Below, piece after piece: positions 1-7,925 of a stretch of DNA of 33,920 nt. The translations under genes and the position numbers were made by a program. The stretch comes from ZC4RG20 sp036381515. GTDB taxonomy: Bacteria; Pseudomonadota; Gammaproteobacteria; Steroidobacterales; Rariloculaceae. The notes below the pieces were generated by a model. That model was not told the DNA's origin. It saw only the letters and a list, made by a program, of their open reading frames with translations, and did no database searches. The stretch is from positions 1-33,920 of the forward strand of contig DASVCR010000017.1 in NCBI GenBank assembly GCA_036381515.1. Reading direction: 5' to 3'. Each line of letters begins with the position of its first letter. Positions within the stretch are counted from its first letter, which is position 1.

Positions 1-133
1 CCGTCCAGCGGATGCCGAGGTCGCGTGCTTCGTAGCGCGCCAGCCGATAAAGGTATCCCGAGACGAAAGAGAGGTGCTCGATCGCCGCATCCGCGGCATC
101 GGGCCCGTCGGCCCGTGCGGCTCTGTCGGCCAT
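1..133 (-). CDS. MarR-like transcriptional regulator, N-terminal part
   Basis: Only the first 44 codons lie in the window; the gene runs off the left edge. The minus-strand ATG is at 133. After an Ala/Asp-rich start the protein reads HLSFVSGYLYRLARYEARDL, which resembles the N-terminal dimerisation helices of MarR-family regulators. The winged helix itself is outside the window, so the family call rests on a short stretch. The palindrome at 141-157, just upstream, is the kind of site a MarR dimer binds and would suit autoregulation. Another small helical protein could begin in the same way. Confidence 0.5.
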   Translation of the reverse strand, partial: MADRAARADGPDAADAAIEHLSFVSGYLYRLARYEARDLGIRWT

Positions 134-140
134 TGATCAG

Positions 141-157
141 ACTTAGCTAAACTAAGT
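141..157. promoter_or_regulatory. Palindromic operator-like site upstream of the MarR-like gene
   Basis: ACTTAG-CTAAA-CTAAGT is a perfect 6-bp inverted repeat with a 5-bp centre. It starts 8 bp upstream of the start codon of the minus-strand MarR-like gene, in an unusually AT-rich stretch. Its size and position fit a MarR-type operator; binding is inferred. Confidence 0.45.
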
Positions 158-434
158 GTAATGACGAAAGGATATCGACCTCGGCAATTCGAATCAATGT
201 GAGCGTAGAGTTACGTGATACAGTTTTGCGCCCGCTACAGATTCATTCGGTGAGCCGGTCGTCCGAGGTCGCGAACACAGGTGAGGTCGCGAACACGTGG
301 CCGACATCATCGGATTCGCAGAGATGGCGGGGGCGCGCAATGAATGACGTCGATACGTCAGCAGACGATGTCGATTCGTGCGCCGCGAGCCCAAGGATTG
401 TGGTAAGCGGCTTTGGCTTCCGGGAGTCCAACTG

Positions 435-662
435 ATGAAGGTCGGAGCACCTTGGGTTGCCGGTCTGGTCGTGGTCCTCGGCCTTGCGATAAACGATTCG
501 CTATCTCAAACCCGACGAACGGCAACGTCGGAAGCGCGATAGCCGGTCCGCCTTCGGCCGAGATCGGCCCTGCCGTGCACCGATCACGGCACGGCGCTCG
601 AGCTCGAGGCGTTCGACGATGTCGGCCTGCCGGGGACGTGCCGGTGCGAAGCGCCGGCCTGA
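435..662 (+). pseudogene. Possible small secreted protein broken by an amber codon
   Basis: An ATG at 435, preceded by GGGAG at suitable spacing, opens a frame starting MKVGAPWVAGLVVVLGLAI, which looks like a signal peptide. It meets TAG at 540-542 after 35 codons. The same frame then continues for 39 codons to TGA at 660-662, ending TALELEAFDDVGLPGTCRCE, whose composition looks coding. This could be a decayed small exported protein, or chance. I recognise no family. Confidence 0.22.
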
Positions 663-682
663 TGGACACTCGCCGCCGACGG

Positions 683-874
683 TTACCGTTCGGGAGGGCT
701 TTTCTCCGGCTCCGCTCTCAAGCCGTCGCGGACGTGGGCGCCGCCCGCTGCCTTCGAGCCGTTATCGTAGCGAAGCGCGATCTCGGCCAGCTCCTCGATG
801 GAGCAGCGCCTAGTAATCGCAGTTTCTTCCAATACGTACGTTTGACCGGGGTCGATCGACCGATCTTTTGGCAC
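683..874 (-). CDS. Small hypothetical protein, 63 aa
   Basis: A GTG start at 874 is preceded on the minus strand by GGAGAAG about five bases upstream, a good ribosome site. The product begins MPKDRSIDPGQTYVLEET and contains an acidic helical stretch, RRCSIEELAEIALRYDNGSK. There is no signal peptide or known motif. It stands alone in a gene-poor interval and may be a remnant or a chance frame. Confidence 0.25.
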   Translation of the reverse strand: MPKDRSIDPGQTYVLEETAITRRCSIEELAEIALRYDNGSKAAGGAHVRDGLRAEPEKSPPER

Positions 875-1324
875 CTTGTCTTCTCCAATCGGAGCAGTTC
901 GAGCAGGCTCTCTACTGCGCCGCGGGTGACTGATCGGTGCAACAAACTAGTTAGCCTCGCGAACAAGCGCCGTGAACTCCGTCACACTGGGCGAGTCGGG
1001 CGAGCGAGGGACCCGGCAGACGGGCGGGTGGCGGCTCGTTGTGCGCATTCGTGCCCCTTGCTCGCCGCTCTCATGGCTATGAGGGCGCGTCCATCGCGGA
1101 CCGGAGGCGAGTAGATGCCAACGAATCGAGCAAGCATCTCGGCCGAGGTGCCGGATGCGAGCCGCGGCTCGCCGCCGGGAAGGGCTGGCCCGGCCCCGGC
1201 GCGGGCAGGGCGCCTCGCGGAGGTCAGGCAGCCGAGGGGACGGGCCGGACGGGCTCCGCCGTGTAACGTTGCTTTGCCTCGGGTGGAACCGCCTTGACCG
1301 TCGAGCACTACTGTACCGCGGCGG

Positions 1325-1330
1325 TATACT
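1325..1330 (+). promoter_or_regulatory. Candidate -10 element (TATACT) before the DUF5916 gene
   Basis: TATACT in the context GGCGGTATACTCGGGG lies 45 bp before the ATG at 1370. No good -35 box sits at 16-18 bp; a TTGACC at 1294-1299 is 25 bp away, too far. The same core recurs before three other genes in the window. Confidence 0.4.
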
Positions 1331-1369
1331 CGGGGCGCTGCGTCCCGACGCCGCCGCGGGAGAGGTCTT

Positions 1370-3673
1370 ATGGGTCTCGTCGCGTCCTGGGTTCCTTGCC
1401 CGCGGACGGCCGGTCTTCGGATGCGCCGACTCCGCACGCTCGCCGTCCTCTGTGCGGCCGTGCTTCTTTCGTTGCGGGCGCCGCACGCTGCCGCGGAGGA
1501 GCTCATGGTCGGGGATGAGCCCGTCCCCCATGTGCCGCATATCACCGGCTCATACAGGATCGACGGCGTTCTCGACGACGAGATCTGGTCCTCCGCGCTG
1601 ACGTTCGATCTTTTGATCGAGACCAATCCCCGCGAGAACGTGCCCGCGCCGGTGGCGACGCGGGGCTACATCGTCGAGAACGGCACGACGCTGCTGGTCG
1701 CTTTCGACGCCAAGGACCCGAATCCGGAGCAGATCCGCGCCTACCTTCGCGACCGCGACAGCGCTTTCAACGACGACTTCGTCGGCATCGTGATCGATAC
1801 GTTCGACGACCAGCGACGAGCCTTCGAGTTCTTCGTGAATGCGCTCGGCGTGCAGATGGACCTGATCCAGGACGACGTGCAGCGCAACGAGGACGATTCC
1901 TGGGACGCGATATGGGAATCCGCCGGCACGATCAACGACGACGGCTACACGGTCGAGATGGCGGTGCCGTTCAGCCAGCTGCGCTTTCGGCGGGGCGCCG
2001 CGGAGCAGACGTGGGCGCTCGACATGATACGAATCTATCCGCGCGAGGATCGGACGCTGCTGTCGATCAGTCCCCGGGAGCGCGGCCGCAACTGCTACCT
2101 GTGTCAGCTGCCGAAGATCCGCGGGTTCGCGAATGCGGAGCCGGGCAGGAACCTCGAAATCGTCCCGTCGCTGACCGCCGCGCGCACCGATGCCCGCGAC
2201 GCGGCGAGCGGGCAGCTGCAGGCGGGCAGCACCGACGAGGAGGTCGGCGTCACGATAAGCTGGGGCATCACGCCGGACGTGACGGCGAATCTCGCGCTGA
2301 ACCCGGACTTCTCCCAGGTCGAAGCCGACGTCGCTCAGCTCGACGTGAACAATCAGTTCTCGCTGTTCTTTCCGGAGACGCGCCCGTTCTTCCTCGACGG
2401 CGCGGACTACTTCGCGACGCCGATCAACGCGGTCTTCACTCGCACCGTCGCCGACCCCGACGTCGGCGTCAAGCTGACCGGCCGCAGCCCGACGAGCACG
2501 TACGGCGTCTTTCTCGCCGAGGATGCCGTGACGACGTTGCTGTTCCCCGGCCCGCTCGGCTCGTCGAACGACCTGCTCGAGCAATCGAACCGGGTCTTCG
2601 TCGGCCGCTATGCGCACGCGTTCGGCGAGAACGCGTCGACGCTCGGCATGCTCGTCACGAGCCGCTCCGGCGACGACTACCGCAACGAGCTCGCGGGCAT
2701 CGATGGCCGGATTCGCATCAGCGACCGGCACAACGTCCGCTTCCAGTACCTCGAGTCGGAGACCGAATATCCGGAAGAGGTCGCGTCGCGCTTCGATCAG
2801 CCGCACGGCGTCTTCGACGGCGACGGGCTCAGCATCGACTATGACTTCGATACGAGGGAGTGGTGGGTGGAGGCCGGCTTCGACAAGGCGGATCCGGGGT
2901 TCCGGGCCGACTCGGGCTTCGTCGCGCAGGTCGGCTACGAGGAGACCGGCTTCGGCTTCGGGCGCACGTGGCACGGCGACGGCGAGCGCTTCTGGAACCA
3001 GCTTCGAGTCGGAACGTACGCCGAGCGCGCGGAGGACGCGGCGGGGCAACTTCTCGAGCGGCGCCACTCCATCTGGTTCTCGTTCAACGGACCGCTCCAG
3101 TCCTACTTCGAGATCGGCCGCAACGACCGCGAGCAGTTCTGGAACGGCACGCTGTACGACACGGACAACGCCTACGTCTACGGCCAGTTCCGGCCAGGCG
3201 GCGCGCTCTACTTCTCGCTGAACGTGAACCGAGGGAAGCAGATCGATTTCGCGAACTCCCGCCGCGCGGATCAGCTCCGCGTCGACCCGTCGCTCGACCT
3301 GAACGTCGGCCGCCATATGCTGCTGCGCCTGCGGCACTCGCTGCTGCAGCTCGACAGCGAGGACGGCGAGCGGATCTTCGACGCGCAGTTGAGCGACGCA
3401 CGGCTCACGTGGCAGTTCAACCTGCGGAGCTTCCTGCGGTTCACTGTCCAGCGCCAGCACGTCAAGCGCAACCTCGCGCTGTTCGCCGCACCGGATACGC
3501 ACTCGCACAGCCTCACGATGGGCTCGCAGCTTCTCTATTCCTACAAGGTGAACCCGCAGACCGTGTTCTTCATCGGTTACTCTGACAATTACATCGACGA
3601 CGACCGTTACGACGACCTGACGAGCACCGACAGGACGTACTTCGTGAAGCTCGCGTACGCGTGGGCGCCGTGA
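1370..3673 (+). CDS. DUF5916 family protein with CBM9-like N-terminal domain (predicted outer-membrane barrel)
   Basis: A 767-residue exported protein. A hydrophobic signal sequence (MRRLRTLAVLCAAVLLSLRA) starts at residue 18. After it comes a CBM9-like beta-sandwich (about residues 55-240) beginning ITGSYRIDGVLDDEIW and containing DDFVGIVIDTFDDQRRAFEF. The middle holds FFPETRPFFLDGADYF, the hallmark of DUF5916 proteins. The rest is rich in alternating aromatic and polar residues and ends in Trp-Ala-Pro, as expected of outer-membrane beta strands. ATG 1370 has a good ribosome site (GGAGAGG); ATG 1421 would give a more standard signal peptide. Members are often found beside exported hydrolases; the substrate is unknown. 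Length is normal for the family. Confidence 0.85.
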   Translation: MGLVASWVPCPRTAGLRMRRLRTLAVLCAAVLLSLRAPHAAAEELMVGDEPVPHVPHITGSYRIDGVLDDEIWSSALTFDLLIETNPRENVPAPVATRGYIVENGTTLLVAFDAKDPNPEQIRAYLRDRDSAFNDDFVGIVIDTFDDQRRAFEFFVNALGVQMDLIQDDVQRNEDDSWDAIWESAGTINDDGYTVEMAVPFSQLRFRRGAAEQTWALDMIRIYPREDRTLLSISPRERGRNCYLCQLPKIRGFANAEPGRNLEIVPSLTAARTDARDAASGQLQAGSTDEEVGVTISWGITPDVTANLALNPDFSQVEADVAQLDVNNQFSLFFPETRPFFLDGADYFATPINAVFTRTVADPDVGVKLTGRSPTSTYGVFLAEDAVTTLLFPGPLGSSNDLLEQSNRVFVGRYAHAFGENASTLGMLVTSRSGDDYRNELAGIDGRIRISDRHNVRFQYLESETEYPEEVASRFDQPHGVFDGDGLSIDYDFDTREWWVEAGFDKADPGFRADSGFVAQVGYEETGFGFGRTWHGDGERFWNQLRVGTYAERAEDAAGQLLERRHSIWFSFNGPLQSYFEIGRNDREQFWNGTLYDTDNAYVYGQFRPGGALYFSLNVNRGKQIDFANSRRADQLRVDPSLDLNVGRHMLLRLRHSLLQLDSEDGERIFDAQLSDARLTWQFNLRSFLRFTVQRQHVKRNLALFAAPDTHSHSLTMGSQLLYSYKVNPQTVFFIGYSDNYIDDDRYDDLTSTDRTYFVKLAYAWAP

Positions 3674-3748
3674 CCGCGGCGCGACGACGATCGAGAGAAG
3701 CGTCGGAGCGACACGATCCTCCCGGGGAAAAGACGCTGACCCGACTTG

Positions 3749-4213
3749 CTAGGGGCGCTTGAACCGGCCGACGTACGCGGCCTTGTCGAGCACCTTACCT
3801 TCCATCGCGGCGAGCAGCTCGTCGCGGCTTGCCGTGTGCGGGAGGTCGAGCGGCGAGTCGAGCGCGTAGACCTCGAAGACGTAGTGGTGATGACGGTCGC
3901 CGGGCGGCGCGCCCGGCCCGAGGAACGCGTTCTTGTCCTCGACGTTACGCCCGGTCACCGCGCCGTCCGGCAACCCGCCTTCGGGGATGCCGCCGGCCGC
4001 GGCCGGGATATTCCAGACGACCCAGTGCAGGCCGTCCTCGGTGCGGCCGTCGAGCGCGACGTCGATGTCGTGGAAGAGGATCGCGAAGCTCGCGGTGCCG
4101 GCCGGAGCGTCAAGAAATCTGAAGCCTGGCTGCACGTTTGGGCCGAAGCAGGAATGCCGGAACGGCACGATGCCGCCGTCCTCGAACGCGTCGGTCTCGA
4201 TCCGCAACGGCAT
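3749..4213 (-). CDS. YbhB/YbcL family phosphatidylethanolamine-binding-like protein
   Basis: A 154-residue protein of the bacterial PEBP (Raf kinase inhibitor-like) family. Visible family features are an N-terminal beta region with DGGIVPFRHSCFGPN, then ASFAILFHDIDVA, the central GLHWVVWNIPA, and GPGAPPGDRHHHYVFEVYAL, which matches the usual GP.PP.G.H.Y.F.vyAL ligand-pocket motif. The usual catalogue length is 150-160 residues, so it is complete. There is no signal peptide. ATG 4213 is preceded by GAGGAAG on the minus strand. It is convergent with the DUF5916 gene and divergent from the transporter. The physiological ligand of bacterial members is unknown. Confidence 0.9.
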   Translation of the reverse strand: MPLRIETDAFEDGGIVPFRHSCFGPNVQPGFRFLDAPAGTASFAILFHDIDVALDGRTEDGLHWVVWNIPAAAGGIPEGGLPDGAVTGRNVEDKNAFLGPGAPPGDRHHHYVFEVYALDSPLDLPHTASRDELLAAMEGKVLDKAAYVGRFKRP

Positions 4214-4463
4214 GAATTCGCTTCCTCGAGTCGTTGCGTCGGCGGGATGTCGCCGATTCTTCGCGGTCTTGCGTGCCCGCCTGCGCGGACGTGCGGAGCT
4301 CGGGCCGGCCTCGACAATGGAAGTATCGAGGCGCGCGGTCCGCCGCCGCCATCCAGGCGAACCCCCGGTGTGCAGTGCCGCCGGTCGCTGCGCCAAGGCG
4401 TGAGCCGCGCGCGAAATATGGTACGCTCCGCCGGATCGGCAACGATGGGGGGACCATAGGCCC

Positions 4464-5915
4464 GTGAACCACAAAGACCCTCGAGAACTCATTCTCAACT
4501 CGCCGATGAGCCGCATGCAGGTCCTGGTCGTGGCAATCACGATCGCGCTGAATGCGCTCGACGGCTTCGACGTGCTGTCGATCAGCCTTGCCGCGCCGGC
4601 GATTCGCAACGAGCTCGGCATCGGCCCGGCGGTGACGGGCCTGTTGCTCGCGATGGAGCTGATCGGCATGGCGATCGGGTCGATCTTCCTCGGCCGCCTC
4701 GCCGACGCGTGGGGGCGCCGGCCAATGATGCTCGGCTGTCTCGTGCTGATGACGACCGGCATGTTCCTCGTGACGACGTCGCCGGGCTTCATCGCTAGAG
4801 GCGTTAAGTCGCTGACGGACGCGCTCGGCGTGCTCGAGGATTGGCCCATCGAGCTCGTGCACATCTCGGTCTGGCGCATCGTCACCGGGCTAGGCATCGG
4901 AGGACTGCTCGCATCGATCAACGCCGTCGTGGCCGAGTACTCGAACGCGCAGAAGAAGCACATGAACGTCTCGCTGATGTCGATCGGTTATCCGGTGGGC
5001 GCGTCGCTCGGCGGGTTCGTGGCCTCGTGGCTCCTGATCGACAACACGTGGCGCGCGGTCTTCTACTTGGGCTTCGGCATGACGGCGGTGATGATCCCGA
5101 TCGTCTTTTTCCTGGTGCCGGAGACCGTCGCGTGGCAAGTGCGTAATGCGGGACCGGGCACGCTCGAGAAGGTCAACGCGACGCTGAAGAGGATGGGACA
5201 CGCGGCCGTCGCGGCGCTCCCGGACGTGACCGGCGAGCGCGCGCGGCAGAAGGTCGGCGGCAACATCTTCGCGCCGAGGTTCATCCGCACGACGGCGATC
5301 GTCACGGCCGCTTATTTCTTCCACATCATGACCTTCTACTTCATCCTGAAGTGGACGGGCGTCATCCTCGTCGACCGCGGTTTCGCCGAGTCGCAGGCGG
5401 GCGCCGTGCTGAGCTGGGTCAACGTCGGCGGCGCGACAGGCGGCGCGCTGCTCGGGTTCCTGACGCTTCGCTACGACCTGAAGGCGCTGACGATGGGCGC
5501 GATGGTGCTGTCGACGCTGACGGTCATCGTCTACGCGTGGGGGCCGGCGGACCTCTGGCAGATCACGCTGACGTGCATCGCGTGCGGCTTCTTCATCAAC
5601 GCCGCGATCAACGGGATGTACGCGATCTTCGCCCATGCCTATCCGACGCACGTGCGCTCCGCGGGCACCGGCTTCGCGATCGGTGTCGGCCGCGGCGGCT
5701 CGCTGCTCGCGCCGATCGCGGCAGGGCTTCTGTTCGAGGGCGGAATCTCGGTGCCGGTCGTCGCGACGATCATGGCCGGCGGCTCGCTGGTCGCCGCGAT
5801 CGTGCTCCTGTTCCTCAGGCTCGACCGAGAGCCGCCCGAGGTCGTCGAAGCGAAGCGGGCCGAGGCCGAGGAGCCGAAAGGTGCGGTAGCGTTCGGCTCT
5901 CCGGTCACGACGTGA
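4464..5915 (+). CDS. MFS transporter, aromatic acid:H+ symporter type
   Basis: A 483-residue major facilitator with about 12 membrane helices. Helix 1 carries ALDGFDVLSISLAAP; the D-G-[YF]-D motif is typical of the aromatic acid:H+ symporter family (PcaK, BenK, MhpT). The signature between helices 2 and 3 is GRLADAWGRRPMM. A GG-rich helix region (RIVTGLGIGGLLASINAV) and the helix 5 motif GYPVGASLGGFVASW are also family-like. The start is GTG 4464 after a purine-rich GGGGGGA. A polar loop between helices 3 and 4 (about residues 112-133) is longer than usual. The likely substrate is an aromatic or other organic acid, imported with protons; the exact one cannot be read from sequence. A strong terminator follows. 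Confidence 0.87.
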   Translation: MNHKDPRELILNSPMSRMQVLVVAITIALNALDGFDVLSISLAAPAIRNELGIGPAVTGLLLAMELIGMAIGSIFLGRLADAWGRRPMMLGCLVLMTTGMFLVTTSPGFIARGVKSLTDALGVLEDWPIELVHISVWRIVTGLGIGGLLASINAVVAEYSNAQKKHMNVSLMSIGYPVGASLGGFVASWLLIDNTWRAVFYLGFGMTAVMIPIVFFLVPETVAWQVRNAGPGTLEKVNATLKRMGHAAVAALPDVTGERARQKVGGNIFAPRFIRTTAIVTAAYFFHIMTFYFILKWTGVILVDRGFAESQAGAVLSWVNVGGATGGALLGFLTLRYDLKALTMGAMVLSTLTVIVYAWGPADLWQITLTCIACGFFINAAINGMYAIFAHAYPTHVRSAGTGFAIGVGRGGSLLAPIAAGLLFEGGISVPVVATIMAGGSLVAAIVLLFLRLDREPPEVVEAKRAEAEEPKGAVAFGSPVTT

Positions 5916-5919
5916 TGCG

Positions 5920-5950
5920 GGGCCGCCGCGCGGAAACGCAGCGGCGGCCC
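5920..5950 (+). repeat. 10-bp inverted repeat (hairpin) after the MFS gene
   Basis: GGGCCGCCGC and GCGGCGGCCC are perfect complements around an 11-base loop and begin 5 bp after the MFS stop codon. No T-run follows, so it more likely protects the mRNA end or helps the terminator at 5974 than acts as a terminator itself. Confidence 0.5.
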
Positions 5951-5973
5951 TTCGACATCGTCGATCGCTTGCG

Positions 5974-6007
5974 AGGGGGATGCGGCCCGGGCTGCATCCC
6001 CCTTTTT
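5974..6007 (+). terminator. Rho-independent terminator of the MFS gene
   Basis: AGGGGGATGC pairs perfectly with GCATCCCCCT around a 10-base GC-rich loop, followed by five T residues (6003-6007). This separates the transporter from the serine hydrolase remnant downstream. Confidence 0.85.
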
Positions 6008-6049
6008 GCTGCGCCGTGCAGGCGCGCTCGACAAAGGGGGGAGGAAACA

Positions 6050-6775
6050 ATGAGAACGAACGTAGCCGTAACACGAACACTCGCGCTCGGTTTCGTCGCG
6101 GCGATGCTCGCCGGAGCGGCCGTCGCCGAGACGGCTGCGCCGGAGGACGTCGGGCTCTCGTCGGAGCGCCTCGAGAGGATCGGCGAGCTCGTCGACCGCC
6201 ACATCGAGGCCGGCGACATCGCGGGAGCGGTCGACGAGTTCCTGCGCGAGCGCGTGTTCGGTCCGCTCGGCATGACGGACACGACGTTCTGGCCGACCGC
6301 GGCGCAGCGCGAGCGGCTCGCATCGAGCTACGTCTCGCGGGACGGAGAGCTCGTGCCGCGGCCGAATCCCGATTCGATGTCCGGCGAGCGCTATTTCTCG
6401 GCGGCGGGCGGCCTGATGACGACGGCAGAGGACTACGCGCGCTTCGCGATGATGCTCGCGAACGACGGCGAGCTCGACGGCGTGCGAATCCTGAGTCCGC
6501 GGAGCGTCGAGATGATGCGCTCGATCTTCGTTCCGGACACGCTGCCCGGCAGGCAGCCCGGCGAGGCGTTCGGGCTCGGCGTGCGCGTCATCGAGAATCC
6601 GGCGGAAAGGCGCACGTGGCTGTCCGAAGGCAGCTTCGGCTGGAGCGGCGCGTATGGCACGCACTTCTGGGTGTCGCCGCGGGAGCGGCTCGTCGCCATT
6701 CTGCTCGCGCAGACGTCGGTCCGTCCGCTCCTCGACGACTTCGAAACCGCGGTGATGCAGGCCGTGGTCGACTGA
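6050..6775 (+). pseudogene. Serine beta-lactamase-family (CubicO-like) protein lacking its catalytic segment
   Basis: A 241-residue frame with a strong ribosome site (GGGGGGAGGAAACA) and a signal peptide (LALGFVAAMLAGAAVAE). The N-terminus APEDVGLSSERLERIGELVD and the C-terminal half (FLRERVFGPLGMTDTTFWPT, YFSAAGGLMTTAEDYARFA, FGWSGAYGTHFWVSP) are typical of exported class C beta-lactamase-like hydrolases of about 400-430 residues. In intact members some 170 residues lie between GDIAGAV and DEFLRERVF, including the nucleophile motif Ser-x-x-Lys and the Tyr-x-Asn motif. Here residues about 54-56 join these parts directly, in frame. The product could be translated but could not do the serine chemistry. 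An assembly collapse is the alternative. Confidence 0.75.
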
Positions 6776-7266
6776 CCTTCCGCCGCTCGACGCCGGTCCG
6801 TCTCGTCGTTGCGGGGGCCGCGGCGAAGCGGCCGCGTCGCCTCGACCGCGTCGCCGCCCGCTTCGTCCGCCGGCCGCACACCTTCTCTGCACGAGAACGC
6901 CTCCGGTTCGGCCGGCGCCCGTGTGCGCAAATTTTGCATCCGAAGGGGAAAACGCCCTGCGTCGTTCCCGGACGGCTCGTTATTTGCAAGCCTCTGCCGA
7001 TCACCGTACGAAGGTGGACGCAGCAGTACGGAAAGCCGAAGCGAATGAACGACGACGGGCCGTAAACTTGGGGATCGGAAGGGCCCTTACGGAGGGTAGT
7101 GACGCCTATTTCAACCGGGAGTTTGCTTCTCCAGACTACATTCACTTGCGCAAATGTTCCGGTTTCGGTGTTTGACCAAAGGCGCTATTAAGGCTTTTCC
7201 GGATATGGGTATTCTCCTTCTCGCCATCCTTTTCGGCTCGCGTGAATGGTTATACGGTGTCAGCGG
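6776..7266. other. Interval without a supported gene
   Basis: About 490 bp between the hydrolase remnant and the winged-helix regulator. The second half is clearly richer in A+T than its surroundings. It holds a short hairpin (GGCCGC/GCGGCC, 6816-6833) without a T-run and a few frames under 90 codons that resemble nothing I know. Confidence 0.4.
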
Positions 7267-7281
7267 CGGACTTGCAGTCCG
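7267..7281. promoter_or_regulatory. Palindrome next to the regulator promoter, possible operator
   Basis: CGGACT-TGC-AGTCCG is a perfect 6-bp inverted repeat with a 3-bp centre, ending 5 bp before the -35 box at 7287. Its position would suit autoregulation by the winged-helix protein encoded at 7324. It superficially resembles a tRNA-Cys anticodon arm, but the other tRNA arms are absent. Confidence 0.4.
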
Positions 7282-7286
7282 TTTCG

Positions 7287-7314
7287 TTGACAGATGTTAG
7301 GACTCGTCTACGAT
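7287..7314 (+). promoter_or_regulatory. Sigma-70-type promoter of the winged-helix regulator
   Basis: A perfect -35 box TTGACA (7287-7292) is followed after 16 bp by TACGAT (7309-7314). The predicted transcript start, about 7321, is almost at the ATG 7324, so the mRNA may be nearly leaderless. This argues against the upstream in-frame ATG at 7294, which lies inside the promoter. Confidence 0.6.
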
Positions 7315-7323
7315 AGGTCGAAT

Positions 7324-7776
7324 ATGGCGACGCAACTGAAAAAGAAGGCGAAGACCAGGAAGAAGAGGCTCGACGCGGAAATGAACCGCGAGTTCGATGC
7401 GGAGGGCGTGCGCCGAGCCATGCTGGCCGCGCTCGAATGCATCTACGAGAACTTCCCGCATATCACTCTGGCGCAGTATCTCGTTGCACTCGAGATTCTC
7501 GTGGCCGAGAGCGACGGCAAGCCGCATACGCTGGTCTCGTTGGTCAAGAAGCTGAACATGCCGTTCTCTACCGCTTCCCGCGTCGTCTGGTCCCTGACGG
7601 CGGAGGGCGGCAATGTCGGCATCGTGAAATACGAGCCGCATCCGACGGACCGCCGCATGAAGTATCTCGTCATCGATCCGGAAGGTCTGACGACCGATGT
7701 GCCGCGTGCGCTGAACCGGGCGATGATCGACTACTACGGCGATTCCGTGCACAAGCTGAAGCGGGCCGTGCACTGA
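7324..7776 (+). CDS. MarR-like winged-helix transcriptional regulator
   Basis: A 150-residue protein with a lysine/arginine-rich N-terminus (MATQLKKKAKTRKKRLDAEM), then helices, then a winged-helix region: HTLVSLVKKLNMPFSTASRV reads as a recognition helix-turn-helix and KYEPHPTDRRMKYLVIDPEG as the wing, with the D-x-R pair typical of MarR proteins. The C-terminal helix would complete a dimer interface. ATG 7324 is chosen because the promoter at 7287-7314 overlaps the ATG at 7294. The basic N-terminal tail is unusual for MarR proteins and could add DNA contacts. It has no operon partner, so its target is unknown; the palindrome at 7267 may be its own operator. Confidence 0.72.
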   Translation: MATQLKKKAKTRKKRLDAEMNREFDAEGVRRAMLAALECIYENFPHITLAQYLVALEILVAESDGKPHTLVSLVKKLNMPFSTASRVVWSLTAEGGNVGIVKYEPHPTDRRMKYLVIDPEGLTTDVPRALNRAMIDYYGDSVHKLKRAVH

Positions 7777-7785
7777 GCGGGCCTC

Positions 7786-7801
7786 GGGCGCGGCCGCGCC
7801 C
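7786..7801 (+). repeat. 16-bp GC palindrome after the winged-helix gene
   Basis: GGGCGCGGCCGCGCCC is a perfect palindrome starting 10 bp after the stop codon of the regulator. No T-run follows, so it is at best a weak terminator. Confidence 0.4.
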
Positions 7802-7815
7802 GTTGCTATCCTGGT

Positions 7816-7851
7816 AAAGAAAAGCGGGAGTCGACGATGTCGAGCTCCCGC
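7816..7851 (-). terminator. Rho-independent terminator of the glycine-zipper gene
   Basis: On the minus strand, GCGGGAG(C)TCGAC and GTCGACTCCCGC form a 12-bp stem with one bulged base and a 3-base loop, followed by TTTTCTTT. It lies 75 bp past the stop codon of the minus-strand gene at 7926. Confidence 0.8.
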
Positions 7852-7925
7852 AAGCGTGTACCAGGGCGAACCCTGGGCGATGGGTCGTTATTGGTTGTTG
7901 GCGCCCTTCTGCGCCGACGGCGCGT

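Larger units (their letters stand above)
134..1369. other. Long gene-poor interval
   Basis: About 1.2 kb between the MarR-like gene and the DUF5916 gene with no convincing full-length gene. Open frames here change composition along their length and resemble no protein I know. It holds the palindrome at 141-157, an 18-bp-period direct repeat at 265-296 (GAGGTCGCGAACAC twice), a short signal-peptide-like frame broken by a stop (435-662), a short minus-strand frame (683-874) and a TATACT element at 1325. It may be decayed coding sequence. Confidence 0.5.

Noticed and set aside
413..1114. 233-codon open frame in the gene-poor interval
   Set aside because: Composition is Arg/Ser/Pro-rich and changes along the frame, there is no ribosome site and no known motif.
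6921..7175. 84-codon plus-strand frame after the hydrolase remnant
   Set aside because: No ribosome site, no recognisable domain, composition unlike neighbouring genes; could be a decayed fragment but not supportable.
7260..7290. tRNA-Cys-like anticodon arm on the minus strand
   Set aside because: The CTGCAAG loop and stem fit tRNA-Cys, but there is no acceptor stem, D arm or TTCGA loop at the right distances. It is better read as a simple palindrome next to a promoter.
7294..7323. Earlier ATG of the winged-helix regulator
   Set aside because: It falls between the -35 and -10 boxes of a good promoter, so it would not be on the transcript.
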